A stretch of 64,000 nucleotides of DNA from an uncultured Solirubrobacteraceae bacterium (GTDB lineage: Bacteria > Actinomycetota > Thermoleophilia > Solirubrobacterales > Solirubrobacteraceae). The translations under genes and the position numbers were made by a program. Under the pieces are notes generated by a model. That model worked only from the letters and a program-made list of their open reading frames with translations, had not been told where the DNA came from and did no database searches. The stretch spans positions 1-64,000 of the forward strand of contig CADCVQ010000009.1 of the NCBI GenBank assembly GCA_902806175.1, given 5' to 3'. Positions 1-7,495 of this stretch are shown one piece after another. Positions within the stretch are counted from its first letter, which is position 1. Each line of letters begins with the position of its first letter.

Positions 1-1032
1 GCGCCCGCCGAGGCGCCCGCCGTCGCGGTCACGCCTGACGTCGAGCGACCCGCCGTCGGCCCGAGGATCCTCGGGGTCGCCGCGGAGCCCAAGCCGCTGC
101 CGACCGTCAAGGCAGCGCTGCCCAAGCCCAAGCGCCGCCGCCGCCCGTCGGCCGCCGAGCGTCACCGTCGCGCCTTCTTCTCCGCCCTCACCGAGCTTCG
201 CCGCGGCGGCACGATGCCGACGGCCGCGCCCGCCGGGCAGGACGCCGCGCCCGGCGACGAGATGCCACCTGCCGAGGCCGACGCCGATGCGGCCGGCGCG
301 GACAGCACTGCAGAGGCTCCCGCCCCCGAGTCCGCGCCCGCTGCCGACACCGCTGCAGAGGCTCCCGCCGCCGAGTCCGCGCCCGCTGCCGACACCGCTG
401 CAGAGGCTCCCGCCGCCGAGTCCGCTCCCGCGATCGCGGAGCCCTCCGCCGAGCATGCCGCGGCCGCCGAGGAACCCCCCGAGGAATCCGCTTCGGCAGG
501 CGACGAGTCCGGCGCCCCCGGCGCCGACCGCTCGCCGACCTCACCGGCCCGCGTCATTGCGGCGATCGAGCGCGTCGGCGGCGCCGAGGTCATCAAGGAG
601 GCGCTCAAGCCCAAGCAGGACGAGAAGGGTCAGCCGCTGAAGTGGGCCGCGGTCTGCGCACAGTCCGCCGAGGGCCTGAAGCCCGGCGATCCCGTCTTCA
701 ACGCCTGGGTGCGTCTCGCGGCGACGCCCGTTCGCGAGGTGAAGGCCCTGCTGCCGCGCCCGCCTGAGGCCGAGCGGTCCGAGCGCGGCCCCGGTGCCCG
801 CCGTCCCGGCGCGCAGCGCTCCGGTGGAGGCGGCCGCCCGCGCCGCGACGACCGCCCGAACCGCTCCGAGCTCGCCTCACACGCGCAGGACGGCAAGCTG
901 CGCACGAGCATCCGCATCGTCACCGGTCACGACGAGGACCAGGAACGGCGCGAGCGCGAGCGCAACCGCAAGGAGCAGCGCGAGGCCAAGCGCCGCGCCG
1001 AGCGCGAGCGGCTCGCCCGCCTCGGGTACTGA
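1..1032 (+). CDS. Charged repeat-containing hypothetical protein, 5' partial
   Basis: The frame is open from the first base, so the true start lies outside the window; 343 codons remain. The visible product is low-complexity. It has a basic patch, then an Ala/Glu/Pro/Ser-rich section built from about 2.7 copies of a 15-residue unit, then a more ordinary helical stretch of about 70 residues (around residues 185-255) with Trp and Val-rich positions. The Arg/Gly-rich tail ends in a strongly charged Glu/Arg coiled-coil segment. The composition (acidic linker, basic ends) resembles nucleic-acid- or ribosome-associated proteins, but I recognise no family and assign no function. The next complete gene downstream on this strand is a pseudogene, so no operon partner can be inferred. 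Confidence 0.7.
   Translation, partial: APAEAPAVAVTPDVERPAVGPRILGVAAEPKPLPTVKAALPKPKRRRRPSAAERHRRAFFSALTELRRGGTMPTAAPAGQDAAPGDEMPPAEADADAAGADSTAEAPAPESAPAADTAAEAPAAESAPAADTAAEAPAAESAPAIAEPSAEHAAAAEEPPEESASAGDESGAPGADRSPTSPARVIAAIERVGGAEVIKEALKPKQDEKGQPLKWAAVCAQSAEGLKPGDPVFNAWVRLAATPVREVKALLPRPPEAERSERGPGARRPGAQRSGGGGRPRRDDRPNRSELASHAQDGKLRTSIRIVTGHDEDQERRERERNRKEQREAKRRAERERLARLGY
308..430 (+). repeat. 45-bp in-frame tandem repeat, about 2.7 copies
   Basis: Units begin with CTGCAGAGGCTCCCGCC at 308, 353 and 398, a period of exactly 45 bp (15 codons). The first two are nearly identical and the third is partial. The repeat encodes an Ala/Glu/Pro/Ser linker in the protein that ends at 1032 and keeps its frame. 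Confidence 0.9.
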
Positions 1033-1047
1033 CCTGAGGGCCCCGCC

Positions 1048-1211
1048 GAGCTGATCGCCTACGACCGCGCCGAGCTCGCCGACCCCAAGGTCAGCCTGTA
1101 CCGCGTCGTCACGGTCGGCAACCACCTCGCGCTGGTCGACGCGCTGAGCGACTCGCTCGGTTCGCCGACGAGCGGCTCGTCGCCCGCGGCTCTGCGGACC
1201 TGCTGACATGA
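1048..1211 (+). pseudogene. 3' remnant of a decayed gene
   Basis: There is no start codon in a sensible position. The stretch after the upstream stop nevertheless translates into protein-like sequence (LYRVVTVGNHLALVDALSD) in one frame. After about position 1155 it continues plausibly in a different frame (RFADERLVARGSADLLT), whose stop TGA overlaps the ATG of the next gene as ATGA. This arrangement, with the frame switch and the preserved overlap, suggests the 3' end of a gene once co-transcribed with the downstream dehydrogenase and now frameshifted and truncated. The family is not recognised. An alternative is chance coding-like sequence in GC-rich DNA. Confidence 0.4.
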
Positions 1212-1902
1212 CCGACCTCGCCGGCAGGACGATGATCATGTCCGGCGGCAGTCGCGGCATCGGCCTCGCGATCGCGCTGCGCGCCGCGTGCGACCACGAT
1301 GTCGTGTGCGATGCCGTGGAACGGACCTTCGAGCGCTTCGGTGCCGTCGACATCGTCGTCAACAACGCCAGCGCGATCGACGTCAGCCCGAGCACGACGA
1401 TCGCGATGAAGCGCTACGACCTCATGCAGGATGTGAACACGCGCGGCACGTTTCTGTTGTCGCGCACCTGCGTGCCCTACCTGCACGATGCGCCCAACCC
1501 GCATGTCCTGACGCTCAGCCCGCCGCTGAGCCTCGACCCGAGGTGTACGGCCGCCACCTCGCCTACACGCTGGCGAAGTTCGGGATGAGCATGTGCACGC
1601 TCGGCATGAGCGCAGAGCACGCCGCGGCGGGGATCGCCTTCAACTCGCTCTGGCCGCGCACGATCATCGCGACCGCGGCCGTGCAGAACCTGCTCGGCGG
1701 CGACGCCGCGATGGCGCGCTCGCGCCGGCCGGAGATCGTCGCCGACGCCGCGCACGAGATCCTCACGCGCCCCGCCCGCACGACGACGGGCAACTTCTTC
1801 ATCGACGACGAGGTCCTCGCCGAGGCCGGCGTCACCGACCTGAGCGCGTACGCCTACCTGCCCGACGCCGACCTGCAGGTCGACCTGTTCCTCGATCGCT
1901 GA
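1208..1902 (+). pseudogene. Short-chain dehydrogenase/reductase (HSDL2-like), disrupted
   Basis: The 5' part (ATG 1208) shows the Rossmann motif SGGSRGIG, the NNAS motif and a DLMQDVNTRGTFLLSR stretch typical of HSDL2-like SDRs. The 3' part in another frame shows the catalytic YTLAK, an FNSLWPRT motif and a GNFFIDDEVL end. Two lesions are visible. First, the segment between residues about 27 and 32 joins the end of the first Rossmann helix directly to the region before FERFG, so some 45 residues normally present there are missing in frame. Second, one base is lost next to 1545: restoring a TGG codon gives DPRW followed by YGRHLAYT and rejoins the frames. The family normally has about 270-290 residues. 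The product would lack much of the cofactor fold, so this is called a pseudogene. Confidence 0.8.
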
Positions 1903-1908
1903 GTTGCG

Positions 1909-2100
1909 TCAGGCGGCGCGCGTCTCGCGCAGCCACTTCGCCTGCTCGGGCGTGATCGGCTTCGGCGCGCGCACGTCGATGCCGAGGTTGCGGTTCGGCA
2001 GGCCCTCCGCCGAGCGCACGAACAGCGACGCCGCCGGCCGCCCGCCGGGTGGCAGCTTGCCGGTGTCGGCCAGGATCTTGGAGAGCTCGGAGAAGGTCAT
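1909..2100 (-). CDS. Small conserved-looking protein, 63 aa
   Basis: This short reading frame starts at ATG 2100, overlapping the stop of the upstream membrane-protein gene by four bases (ATGA), so it is probably translated by coupling. The product begins MTFSELSKILADTGKLP, contains a Gly/Pro stretch and an RNLGIDVRAPKPITPEQAKW segment near the end. It has no signal peptide or membrane helix. It looks like a small soluble partner or adaptor, but I do not recognise a family. The coupling to the membrane protein is the main clue to its role. Confidence 0.6.
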   Translation of the reverse strand: MTFSELSKILADTGKLPPGGRPAASLFVRSAEGLPNRNLGIDVRAPKPITPEQAKWLRETRAA

Positions 2101-3401
2101 GGGTCTTCGTCTGCGCCGGATCGACTGTGGCGGCGGGTCAGCGATGCTGCTTTGAAGAAGCCTACCGCGAGGCTGAGACATGAAAGCAGGCTCATGCCCC
2201 CGGCCGCATACCAGATGACGTCGCGCAGGCCGTCGCCGGCGCCGAAGGCGACGCTCGCGGCCGCGGCGAGCGCCGCCACCGCCACGATCGACAGCAGCCA
2301 GCGCGGGCCCGCGAAGATCCCCCGCACGAGCCGGTGCTCGCCGCTGCGCGCGACAGCCGTCGCGAACAGCACCGAGCCCGCCAGCAGCAGCGCGACGGAG
2401 GAGCCCGCCGTCGGCGAGCCGAGGTTGCCGAACGCCGCCCCGAGCAGCAGCAGCAGCGTCGTCACGGCGCTCGTGGCGAACGCGAGCGTCGGCAGATCGG
2501 CACGCTCGGGGGAGATCGCGGCGACGAGCAGCGGCTCGGCGTCCAGCGCGACCCGCGGCGCGTGCAGCGACCCGCGGTCGACGCTGCGCTCGATGTCGGT
2601 CGAGAGCAGCTCGTCGCTGCGCGCGTCGAGGATCCACGCGTCCAGACGCAGCTCCTCCGGCACGACGACCTCGGCGTGGTAGGAGGCCGCGTGCGCCGCG
2701 GTCGGAACGGCGACGTCGACCACGAACGGCGACCAGCCGAGCCGGCGCGCCAGGCGGCGGGCCCGTGACGCCCGGCCGCCGAAGCGCAGATGCTCGTCGT
2801 AGGCGTACTTCAGGATCCGGCGGCCGGAGGGATCGCCGAGCAGCGCGATCAGCATGTAGCTCTCGGCGAACGTGGCCAGGAAGTAGCCGCTCGTGTCGTC
2901 GCCGACGACGCGCGCGATCTGCGACGAGCGCGCGGCGCGGGCACGCAGCTCGATCATCGCCCCGCGGGCATCCTCGAGGTCGCTGCGCGCGATCAGCGCC
3001 AGCAGGCTCGCGACCTCGGGCTCCAGCGCGTCGGGCGCGGTCGCCAGGCGGGCCGCCGCCGTGACGATCCCCGCGGTGATCGGGCCACCTGAGCTCGCGC
3101 CGAGGATCGGGCGCGACTCGTCGTGCTCGCGCAGGTCGAAGTTGCGCAGCGGCCGCTTCTCGAGGATCGCGATCGGCACGCACCAGGGGCCGTCGGGGCC
3201 GATCCGCAGATCGTCCAGCAGCGCTGCCGGAAGCGTGAAGTCGACGGTCACCTGCCTGCGTACGAGCTCCTGGGCGAGCAGATCGATCGTCTCGACGCGT
3301 CGGTGGATCCAGCGCGGCTCGTCGGTCAGCAGCTCCAGGCACGCGAGCGCGACGGACTCGGATGCCTGCTCGTAGCGCTCGTCGGGCCAGCTCCCCACCA
3401 C
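2097..3401 (-). CDS. Hypothetical membrane protein, soluble N-terminus, about four C-terminal helices
   Basis: This is a 434-residue product from a GTG start. Residues 1-300 are soluble, with regular helices and an Asp/Glu-rich character, and show no motif I recognise. Residues about 310-415 hold four hydrophobic segments separated by short loops, followed by a short basic and acidic tail. The start is supported by a TAGGCT box lying six bases upstream (3413-3408), the leaderless arrangement seen repeatedly in this window. The stop overlaps the ATG of the 63-residue gene. The two genes form a minus-strand unit divergent from lon. Function unknown. Confidence 0.65.
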   Translation of the reverse strand: MVGSWPDERYEQASESVALACLELLTDEPRWIHRRVETIDLLAQELVRRQVTVDFTLPAALLDDLRIGPDGPWCVPIAILEKRPLRNFDLREHDESRPILGASSGGPITAGIVTAAARLATAPDALEPEVASLLALIARSDLEDARGAMIELRARAARSSQIARVVGDDTSGYFLATFAESYMLIALLGDPSGRRILKYAYDEHLRFGGRASRARRLARRLGWSPFVVDVAVPTAAHAASYHAEVVVPEELRLDAWILDARSDELLSTDIERSVDRGSLHAPRVALDAEPLLVAAISPERADLPTLAFATSAVTTLLLLLGAAFGNLGSPTAGSSVALLLAGSVLFATAVARSGEHRLVRGIFAGPRWLLSIVAVAALAAAASVAFGAGDGLRDVIWYAAGGMSLLSCLSLAVGFFKAASLTRRHSRSGADEDP

Positions 3402-3407
3402 GCGCCA

Positions 3408-3413
3408 AGCCTA
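3408..3413 (-). promoter_or_regulatory. -10 box (TAGGCT), leaderless promoter
   Basis: On the minus strand TAGGCT ends six bases before the GTG at 3401. A start 6-7 nt after a -10 hexamer implies that transcription begins at or next to the initiation codon, with no leader and no Shine-Dalgarno sequence. No convincing -35 box was seen. Confidence 0.5.
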
Positions 3414-3496
3414 CGGAGCAGCCCGGCGGACCGGTTGCGCGGGAGCACAAGATCTCAGCGCGTACGACTCAACGTATGTTTCGTAAGCGGCTGGGG

Positions 3497-3502
3497 TATA
3501 GT
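3497..3502 (+). promoter_or_regulatory. -10 box (TATAGT) of lon
   Basis: TATAGT is a strong -10 match 38 bases before the lon ATG, leaving a leader of about 30 nt that contains the ribosome-binding sequence AGGGAG (3522-3527). The imperfect dyad GTTGTGCGAGCAAC (3501-3514) overlaps the -10 and could bind a regulator. ClgR- or HspR-type control of lon is known in other actinobacteria, but the sequence does not clearly match either operator. Confidence 0.5.
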
Positions 3503-3539
3503 TGTGCGAGCAACGAACTTTAGGGAGACCTCGCAAGAC

Positions 3540-5906
3540 ATGCAAAAGCTGCTCCTCATCCCGCTGGACGACACCGTCATCTTCCCCACGATGGACATCA
3601 ACCTCCCGGTCGACGCGACCGGCGAGGAGCGCGTGCTGCTCTTGCCCCGGCGCGATGGCGAGTATGCGAAGGTCGGCACGATCGCCAACGTCACCGGCAG
3701 CATCCGCCTGCCCGGCGGCGCTCGCGGCGCGTCGCTGGAGAGCATCGCGCGCGGTGCGATCTCCGGCTCGGCCGAGAGCGATGGGCAGGGCCGCCTGCGC
3801 GTCGAGGTCACCGAGCATCCGGACGCAAAGCCCGTCGACAAGCGCACGCGCGAGCTCGAGCGCGAGTACCGCGCCGTCGTCGAGGAGATCCTCGAGGAGC
3901 GCGGTGCCGACGAGCGCATCGCTGCCTTCCTGCGCGGGATCTCCGACCCCGGCCCCCTGGCGGACACCGCGGGCTACAGCCCTGACCTGAACTTCGACCA
4001 GAAGGTCCGCATCCTCGAGACGCTCGACGTGACCGAGCGCCTGGAGCTCGCCCTCGAGCTTCAGCGCGAGCGGCTCACCGAGCTGCAGGTTCGCCGTCGC
4101 ATCCGCGACGACGTCGAGTCCGGCGCCCAGAAGCAGCAGCGCGAGTACTTCTTGCGCCAGCAGATGGAGTCGATCCGCAAGGAGCTCGGCGAGGACCAGG
4201 GCAGCGTCACCGACGAGTACCGCACGAAGATCGCCGAGGCCGGCATGCCCGACGCGGTGCGCGAGCAGGCCGAGCGCGAGCTCGACCGCCTCGAGCGCAC
4301 CGGCGAGCAGAGCGGCGAGGCGTCGATGATCCGCACGTACCTGGACTGGCTGATCGCGGTGCCGTGGAGCAAGCACTCCGACGAGGTGCTCGATCCGGTC
4401 CACGCGCGTGAGGTGCTCGATGCCGACCACGCCGGCCTGGAGGACGTCAAGGACCGCATCACGGAGTACATCGCCGTCAGGAAGCTGCGCGAGGAGCGCG
4501 CGGGTGACGTCGACCGAAGGTCCGAGCTTGCGAGGACCGGGGCGGGTGACATCGACCGCAGGTCCGAGCTTGCGAGGACCGGAGGGCGAAACCCGAACCT
4601 CGGCGCGATCCTCACGCTCATCGGCCCGCCCGGCACCGGCAAGACCTCGATCGGCGAGTCGATTGCCCGTGCCACCGGACGCGAGTTCGTGCGCATGTCG
4701 CTCGGCGGCGTCCGCGACGAGGCGGAGATCCGCGGCCACCGGCGCACGTACATCGGGGCCCTGCCGGGACGGCTTGTCCGTGCCCTGCGCGACGCCGGGA
4801 CGATGAACCCGGTGATCATGCTCGACGAGGTCGACAAGGTCGGCGCCGACTGGCGCGGCGACCCGTCGGCGGCGCTGCTGGAGGTCCTCGACCCCGCGCA
4901 GAACCACTCGTTCCGCGATCACTACCTCGACATCGAGATCGACCTGTCGCAGGTCTTGTTCATCGCCACGGCCAACATGGCCGAGACGATCCCGGGACCG
5001 CTGCTGGACCGCATGGAGGTCATCCGCTTCGACGGCTACACCGTCGCCGAGAAGACGGCGATCGCCCGCGACTACCTGTGGCCGCGCCAGCGCGAGCGCA
5101 ACGGCCTGCGCGAGGATGAGGTCGTCGTCAGCGACGACACCCTCAAGCTCGTCGTGAGCGAGTACACCCGCGAGGCGGGCGTGCGCCAGCTCGAGCGCGA
5201 GCTCGGGACGGTGCTGCGCAAGACCGCGACGAAGATCGCGTCCAACCCGGACGTGGCTCCCGTGACCGTCGACCTCGAGGCGGTGCGCGACGCGCTCGGA
5301 CGCCAGAAGGTCTTCCAGGAGGCCGCGGCGCGCACGGCGGTGCCGGGCGTGGCGACGGGCCTTGCCGTGACCGGAGTCGGCGGCGACGTGCTGTTCGTCG
5401 AGGCCAACGCGATGCGAGGCAAGGGCGGATTGACGCTGACCGGCCAGCTCGGCGACGTCATGAAGGAGTCCGCGCGGATTGCGCTCACCTACGTGCAGGC
5501 GCACGCCGAGTCGCTGGGCATCGACGAGGATGCCTTCGACAAGCGCGAGTTCCACGTCCACGTCCCCGCGGGCGCGATCCCGAAGGACGGCCCGAGCGCC
5601 GGCGTCACGATGACGACCGCGCTGGCCTCGCTGCTCAGCGGCCGCCCCGTGCGCCACACCGTCGGGATGACCGGCGAGGTGACGCTGCAGGGCCGCGTGC
5701 TGCCGATCGGGGGCCTGAAGCAGAAGGTGCTCGCCGCCCACGCGGCCGGGCTGACCGACGTGATCCTGCCCGAGCGCAACCGCGCCGACCTCGACGACGT
5801 CCCCCCCGACGTGCGCGAGGTCATGACGTTCCACCCGGTCATGACAGTTGACGAGGCGCTCGAAGTCGCCCTCGAACCTGCGCGCGCGGAGGCCATCAGC
5901 GCGTAG
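3540..5906 (+). CDS. lon: ATP-dependent Lon protease (endopeptidase La)
   Basis: This is a 788-residue cytosolic AAA+ serine protease that degrades misfolded and regulatory proteins. The N-terminal substrate-binding domain covers about residues 1-200, followed by a helical linker. The AAA+ module has Walker A GPPGTGKT (362-369, Lys368) and a Walker B ending in LDEVDK. The C-terminal protease domain has the catalytic dyad Ser686 (in GPSAG) and Lys727 (in GGLKQK). ATG 3540 is chosen because the product then begins at the conserved N-terminal strand and is preceded by AGGGAG. The open frame extends further upstream, but only into the divergent gene. Oddity: residues about 321-349 carry a 14-residue tandem repeat (RRSELARTG units) inserted just before the Walker A strand. 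Everything else has normal length and intact active sites, so activity is expected. Confidence 0.97.
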   Translation: MQKLLLIPLDDTVIFPTMDINLPVDATGEERVLLLPRRDGEYAKVGTIANVTGSIRLPGGARGASLESIARGAISGSAESDGQGRLRVEVTEHPDAKPVDKRTRELEREYRAVVEEILEERGADERIAAFLRGISDPGPLADTAGYSPDLNFDQKVRILETLDVTERLELALELQRERLTELQVRRRIRDDVESGAQKQQREYFLRQQMESIRKELGEDQGSVTDEYRTKIAEAGMPDAVREQAERELDRLERTGEQSGEASMIRTYLDWLIAVPWSKHSDEVLDPVHAREVLDADHAGLEDVKDRITEYIAVRKLREERAGDVDRRSELARTGAGDIDRRSELARTGGRNPNLGAILTLIGPPGTGKTSIGESIARATGREFVRMSLGGVRDEAEIRGHRRTYIGALPGRLVRALRDAGTMNPVIMLDEVDKVGADWRGDPSAALLEVLDPAQNHSFRDHYLDIEIDLSQVLFIATANMAETIPGPLLDRMEVIRFDGYTVAEKTAIARDYLWPRQRERNGLREDEVVVSDDTLKLVVSEYTREAGVRQLERELGTVLRKTATKIASNPDVAPVTVDLEAVRDALGRQKVFQEAAARTAVPGVATGLAVTGVGGDVLFVEANAMRGKGGLTLTGQLGDVMKESARIALTYVQAHAESLGIDEDAFDKREFHVHVPAGAIPKDGPSAGVTMTTALASLLSGRPVRHTVGMTGEVTLQGRVLPIGGLKQKVLAAHAAGLTDVILPERNRADLDDVPPDVREVMTFHPVMTVDEALEVALEPARAEAISA
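4501..4584 (+). repeat. 42-bp tandem duplication inside lon
   Basis: Copies 4501-4542 and 4543-4584 differ at only a few bases. Each contains GGTCC...GGACC arms around GAGCTTGCGA and encodes a DRRSELARTG-type segment. The period is a multiple of three, so the frame is kept. Confidence 0.9.
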
Positions 5907-5948
5907 CGCCGCGGCTCGGCTCCCCCCAGCCTGAGCCGCTCAAAGCAG

Positions 5949-5981
5949 ACGGCCGCGTCCCCCCTCCCTGGGCGCGGCCGT
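5949..5981 (+). terminator. Hairpin terminator after lon
   Basis: ACGGCCGCG (5949-5957) pairs perfectly with CGCGGCCGT (5973-5981) across a 15-base loop, 43 bases after the lon stop. There is no U-tract, as is common in GC-rich actinobacteria. Confidence 0.65.
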
Positions 5982-6425
5982 CGTGCGTTGAGGTCGTGGC
6001 TGCGAGGGGCGCGGGGGTGGCGGCGTGCGGGCGCGGTCGTGGCGTCGTTGTTGCGGATGGCGCAGCATCGCGCCAGAACCATCGCTCGCGCGCCGCTCAA
6101 CGACCAAGCGGCGGAGCCGGGGCCGGGCGTCATGTCAGTGACCGCCGGAGCCGACCCCGCCCTCACGCGCGCGCCGCCGGGGGAGGTGACGGCGAGCGCG
6201 GGGTGAGGGGCGGTGGCATCGGTCCACCGCCCCTACCCTCGCGGTCTGCGGTTGCGTCAGGTATCGGGAGCGCAACACGCGGTTCTTCCTTGCTCTCCGT
6301 CCCGTTGCCGGGCCGGCGGCAGCCGATCTGGATGGGGGAGGGGTCTCCAGACCGACGAAGAGGAACCTGCGGAGCATTGTGGACCCCCGACCTCAAGATC
6401 CGGTAAGCCGCGCCTCAGGCTGCCT
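5982..6425. other. Region without a convincing gene; possible structured RNA
   Basis: About 440 bases hold only short, overlapping, arginine-rich frames that look like GC-bias artefacts. Two things stand out: a 10-bp perfect hairpin at 6207-6233, and a helix formed by GCGGTTCTTC (6280-6289) with GAGGAACCTGC (6360-6370) that encloses GC-rich internal stems. This could be a structured RNA on either strand, but I could not match it to RNase P, SRP, tmRNA or 6S consensus sequences. Confidence 0.35.
6207..6233. terminator. Strong GC hairpin, orientation unknown
   Basis: GGGGCGGTGG (6207-6216) pairs perfectly with CCACCGCCCC (6224-6233) around a seven-base loop. It may terminate the minus-strand DoxX transcript, which ends about 190 bases away, or bound an RNA gene. 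Confidence 0.4.
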
Positions 6426-6845
6426 TTAAGGTTCTGCGTGGATCGACTGGACGCGCGCGCGGCCTGCCGGGGGTCGCGTCGCGCGCAGCGCCCACCAGAT
6501 CAGCAGCCCCTGCAGCGGCAGGCGCGCCCACAGCAGCGCCGGGTCGAGCGACGCGTACCGGTCGGGGTTCAGCGCCATGTTGATGTTCGCCGGAAACACC
6601 GCCACGAGCGTCGCCGCGATCACCAGGCCGCCGATCCGCCGCGTGCGCGGAAAGACGACCATGACCGCGCCCGCGATCTCAGCCGCGCCGCTGACGAGCA
6701 CGAGCGCCTGGTGCGCGGGCAGGTAGTCCGGCACGATCTCCTCGTACATCTTCGGCCGCAGGAAGTGCAGGGCGCCGGCCGCTGTGAACACGATGCTGAG
6801 CAGCCGCCGCGACCAGCGACCCGTTCCCGTCGAAGCCGCCCTCAC
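6426..6845 (-). CDS. DoxX-like membrane protein
   Basis: This is a 139-residue product with four hydrophobic helices (about 12-30, 44-62, 70-90 and 108-125). It carries the ALHFLRPKMYEEIVPDYLP stretch typical of small DoxX-family proteins of the inner membrane. Family members are loosely linked to quinone or thiol redox chemistry, but the substrate of this subgroup is unknown. The GTG start at 6845 overlaps the TGA of the TetR gene (GTGA), so the two are translationally coupled. Upstream extension of the frame only shadows the TetR gene. It is likely autoregulated by the TetR protein together with the divergent pump. Confidence 0.75.
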   Translation of the reverse strand: MRAASTGTGRWSRRLLSIVFTAAGALHFLRPKMYEEIVPDYLPAHQALVLVSGAAEIAGAVMVVFPRTRRIGGLVIAATLVAVFPANINMALNPDRYASLDPALLWARLPLQGLLIWWALRATRPPAGRARVQSIHAEP

Positions 6846-7417
6846 CGCGTCCGCAGGCCGTCGAGCGCGATCTCGAGGTAGCGCTGCCACTGCATCGGGC
6901 TGCCGGCGCGCTGAGCCGCTGCGACGTGTCCGAAGCCGCACATGATCGTCCTGATGTCGTCGACGGTCGCATCTTCGCGCATGACCCCGGCCGCCTGCGC
7001 GCGCTCGATCAGCGTCGTCATCGCCGCCGCGAGGCGCATCTGCCCGGACGAGGCCGCCTGCGCGGCGGTCGGCTGACCGCCCATGATCTCGCACCACGCG
7101 ACATCGGTGGCGGCGGCGTTCGCCGACCGCCAGATCGCTGCAGCGAAGACCTCCCACGGGTCGCCCCGCTCCTGCAGCGCCCCCTCGGCGATCCCGGCCA
7201 ACTTGTTGAAGTGCTCGGCGGCCAGCGCCTCGACAAGCGCCTCCTTCGTCGGAAAGTGCCGGTAGACGGTGCCCACGCCGACGCTCGCGCGGCGCGCGAT
7301 GTCCTCGACCTGCGCCTCGAGGCCACTCTCGGCAAACGCGGCCGCCGCCGCCGCGAGGACCTTCTCGCGGTTGCGGCGGGCATCGGCTCGCTGCGGCCGG
7401 TGAGCGGTGGTTGACAA
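6842..7417 (-). CDS. TetR-family transcriptional regulator
   Basis: This is a 191-residue repressor. The N-terminal helix-turn-helix lies at about residues 37-56 (VEDIARRASVGVGTVYRHFP, the classic TetR signature); the rest is an all-helical ligand-binding and dimerisation domain. The TTG start at 7417 is chosen because GGAAGGA lies nine bases upstream and the product then begins close to the HTH. An in-frame ATG at 7465-7463 would add 16 residues that overlap the likely operator. It is divergent from an MFS pump across about 80 bases, the classic repressor/pump layout, so it probably represses the pump and its own operon. The inducer is unknown. Confidence 0.85.
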   Translation of the reverse strand: MSTTAHRPQRADARRNREKVLAAAAAAFAESGLEAQVEDIARRASVGVGTVYRHFPTKEALVEALAAEHFNKLAGIAEGALQERGDPWEVFAAAIWRSANAAATDVAWCEIMGGQPTAAQAASSGQMRLAAAMTTLIERAQAAGVMREDATVDDIRTIMCGFGHVAAAQRAGSPMQWQRYLEIALDGLRTR

Positions 7418-7419
7418 GC

Positions 7420-7463
7420 GGAACCGTCCTTCCGTAGGCTGACCCCAACCGGAACCAGCCTTC
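7420..7463. promoter_or_regulatory. Direct repeats, candidate TetR operator
   Basis: GGAACCGTCCTTC (7420-7432) and GGAACCAGCCTTC (7451-7463) are 13-mers that differ at two positions and are spaced exactly 31 bp, about three helical turns. They sit between the divergent regulator and pump genes. Confidence 0.5.
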
Positions 7464-7495
7464 ATGTTAACGCGATCTGAGCGGGAGTACCACCG

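Noticed and set aside
3123-3539. Longer Lon N-terminus
   Set aside because: The open frame continues upstream but overlaps the divergent gene and promoter. The conserved Lon start and the ribosome site place initiation at 3540.
6135-6406. Short frames between lon and the DoxX gene
   Set aside because: Overlapping frames on both strands, all Arg/Pro-rich, without start signals or recognisable motifs.
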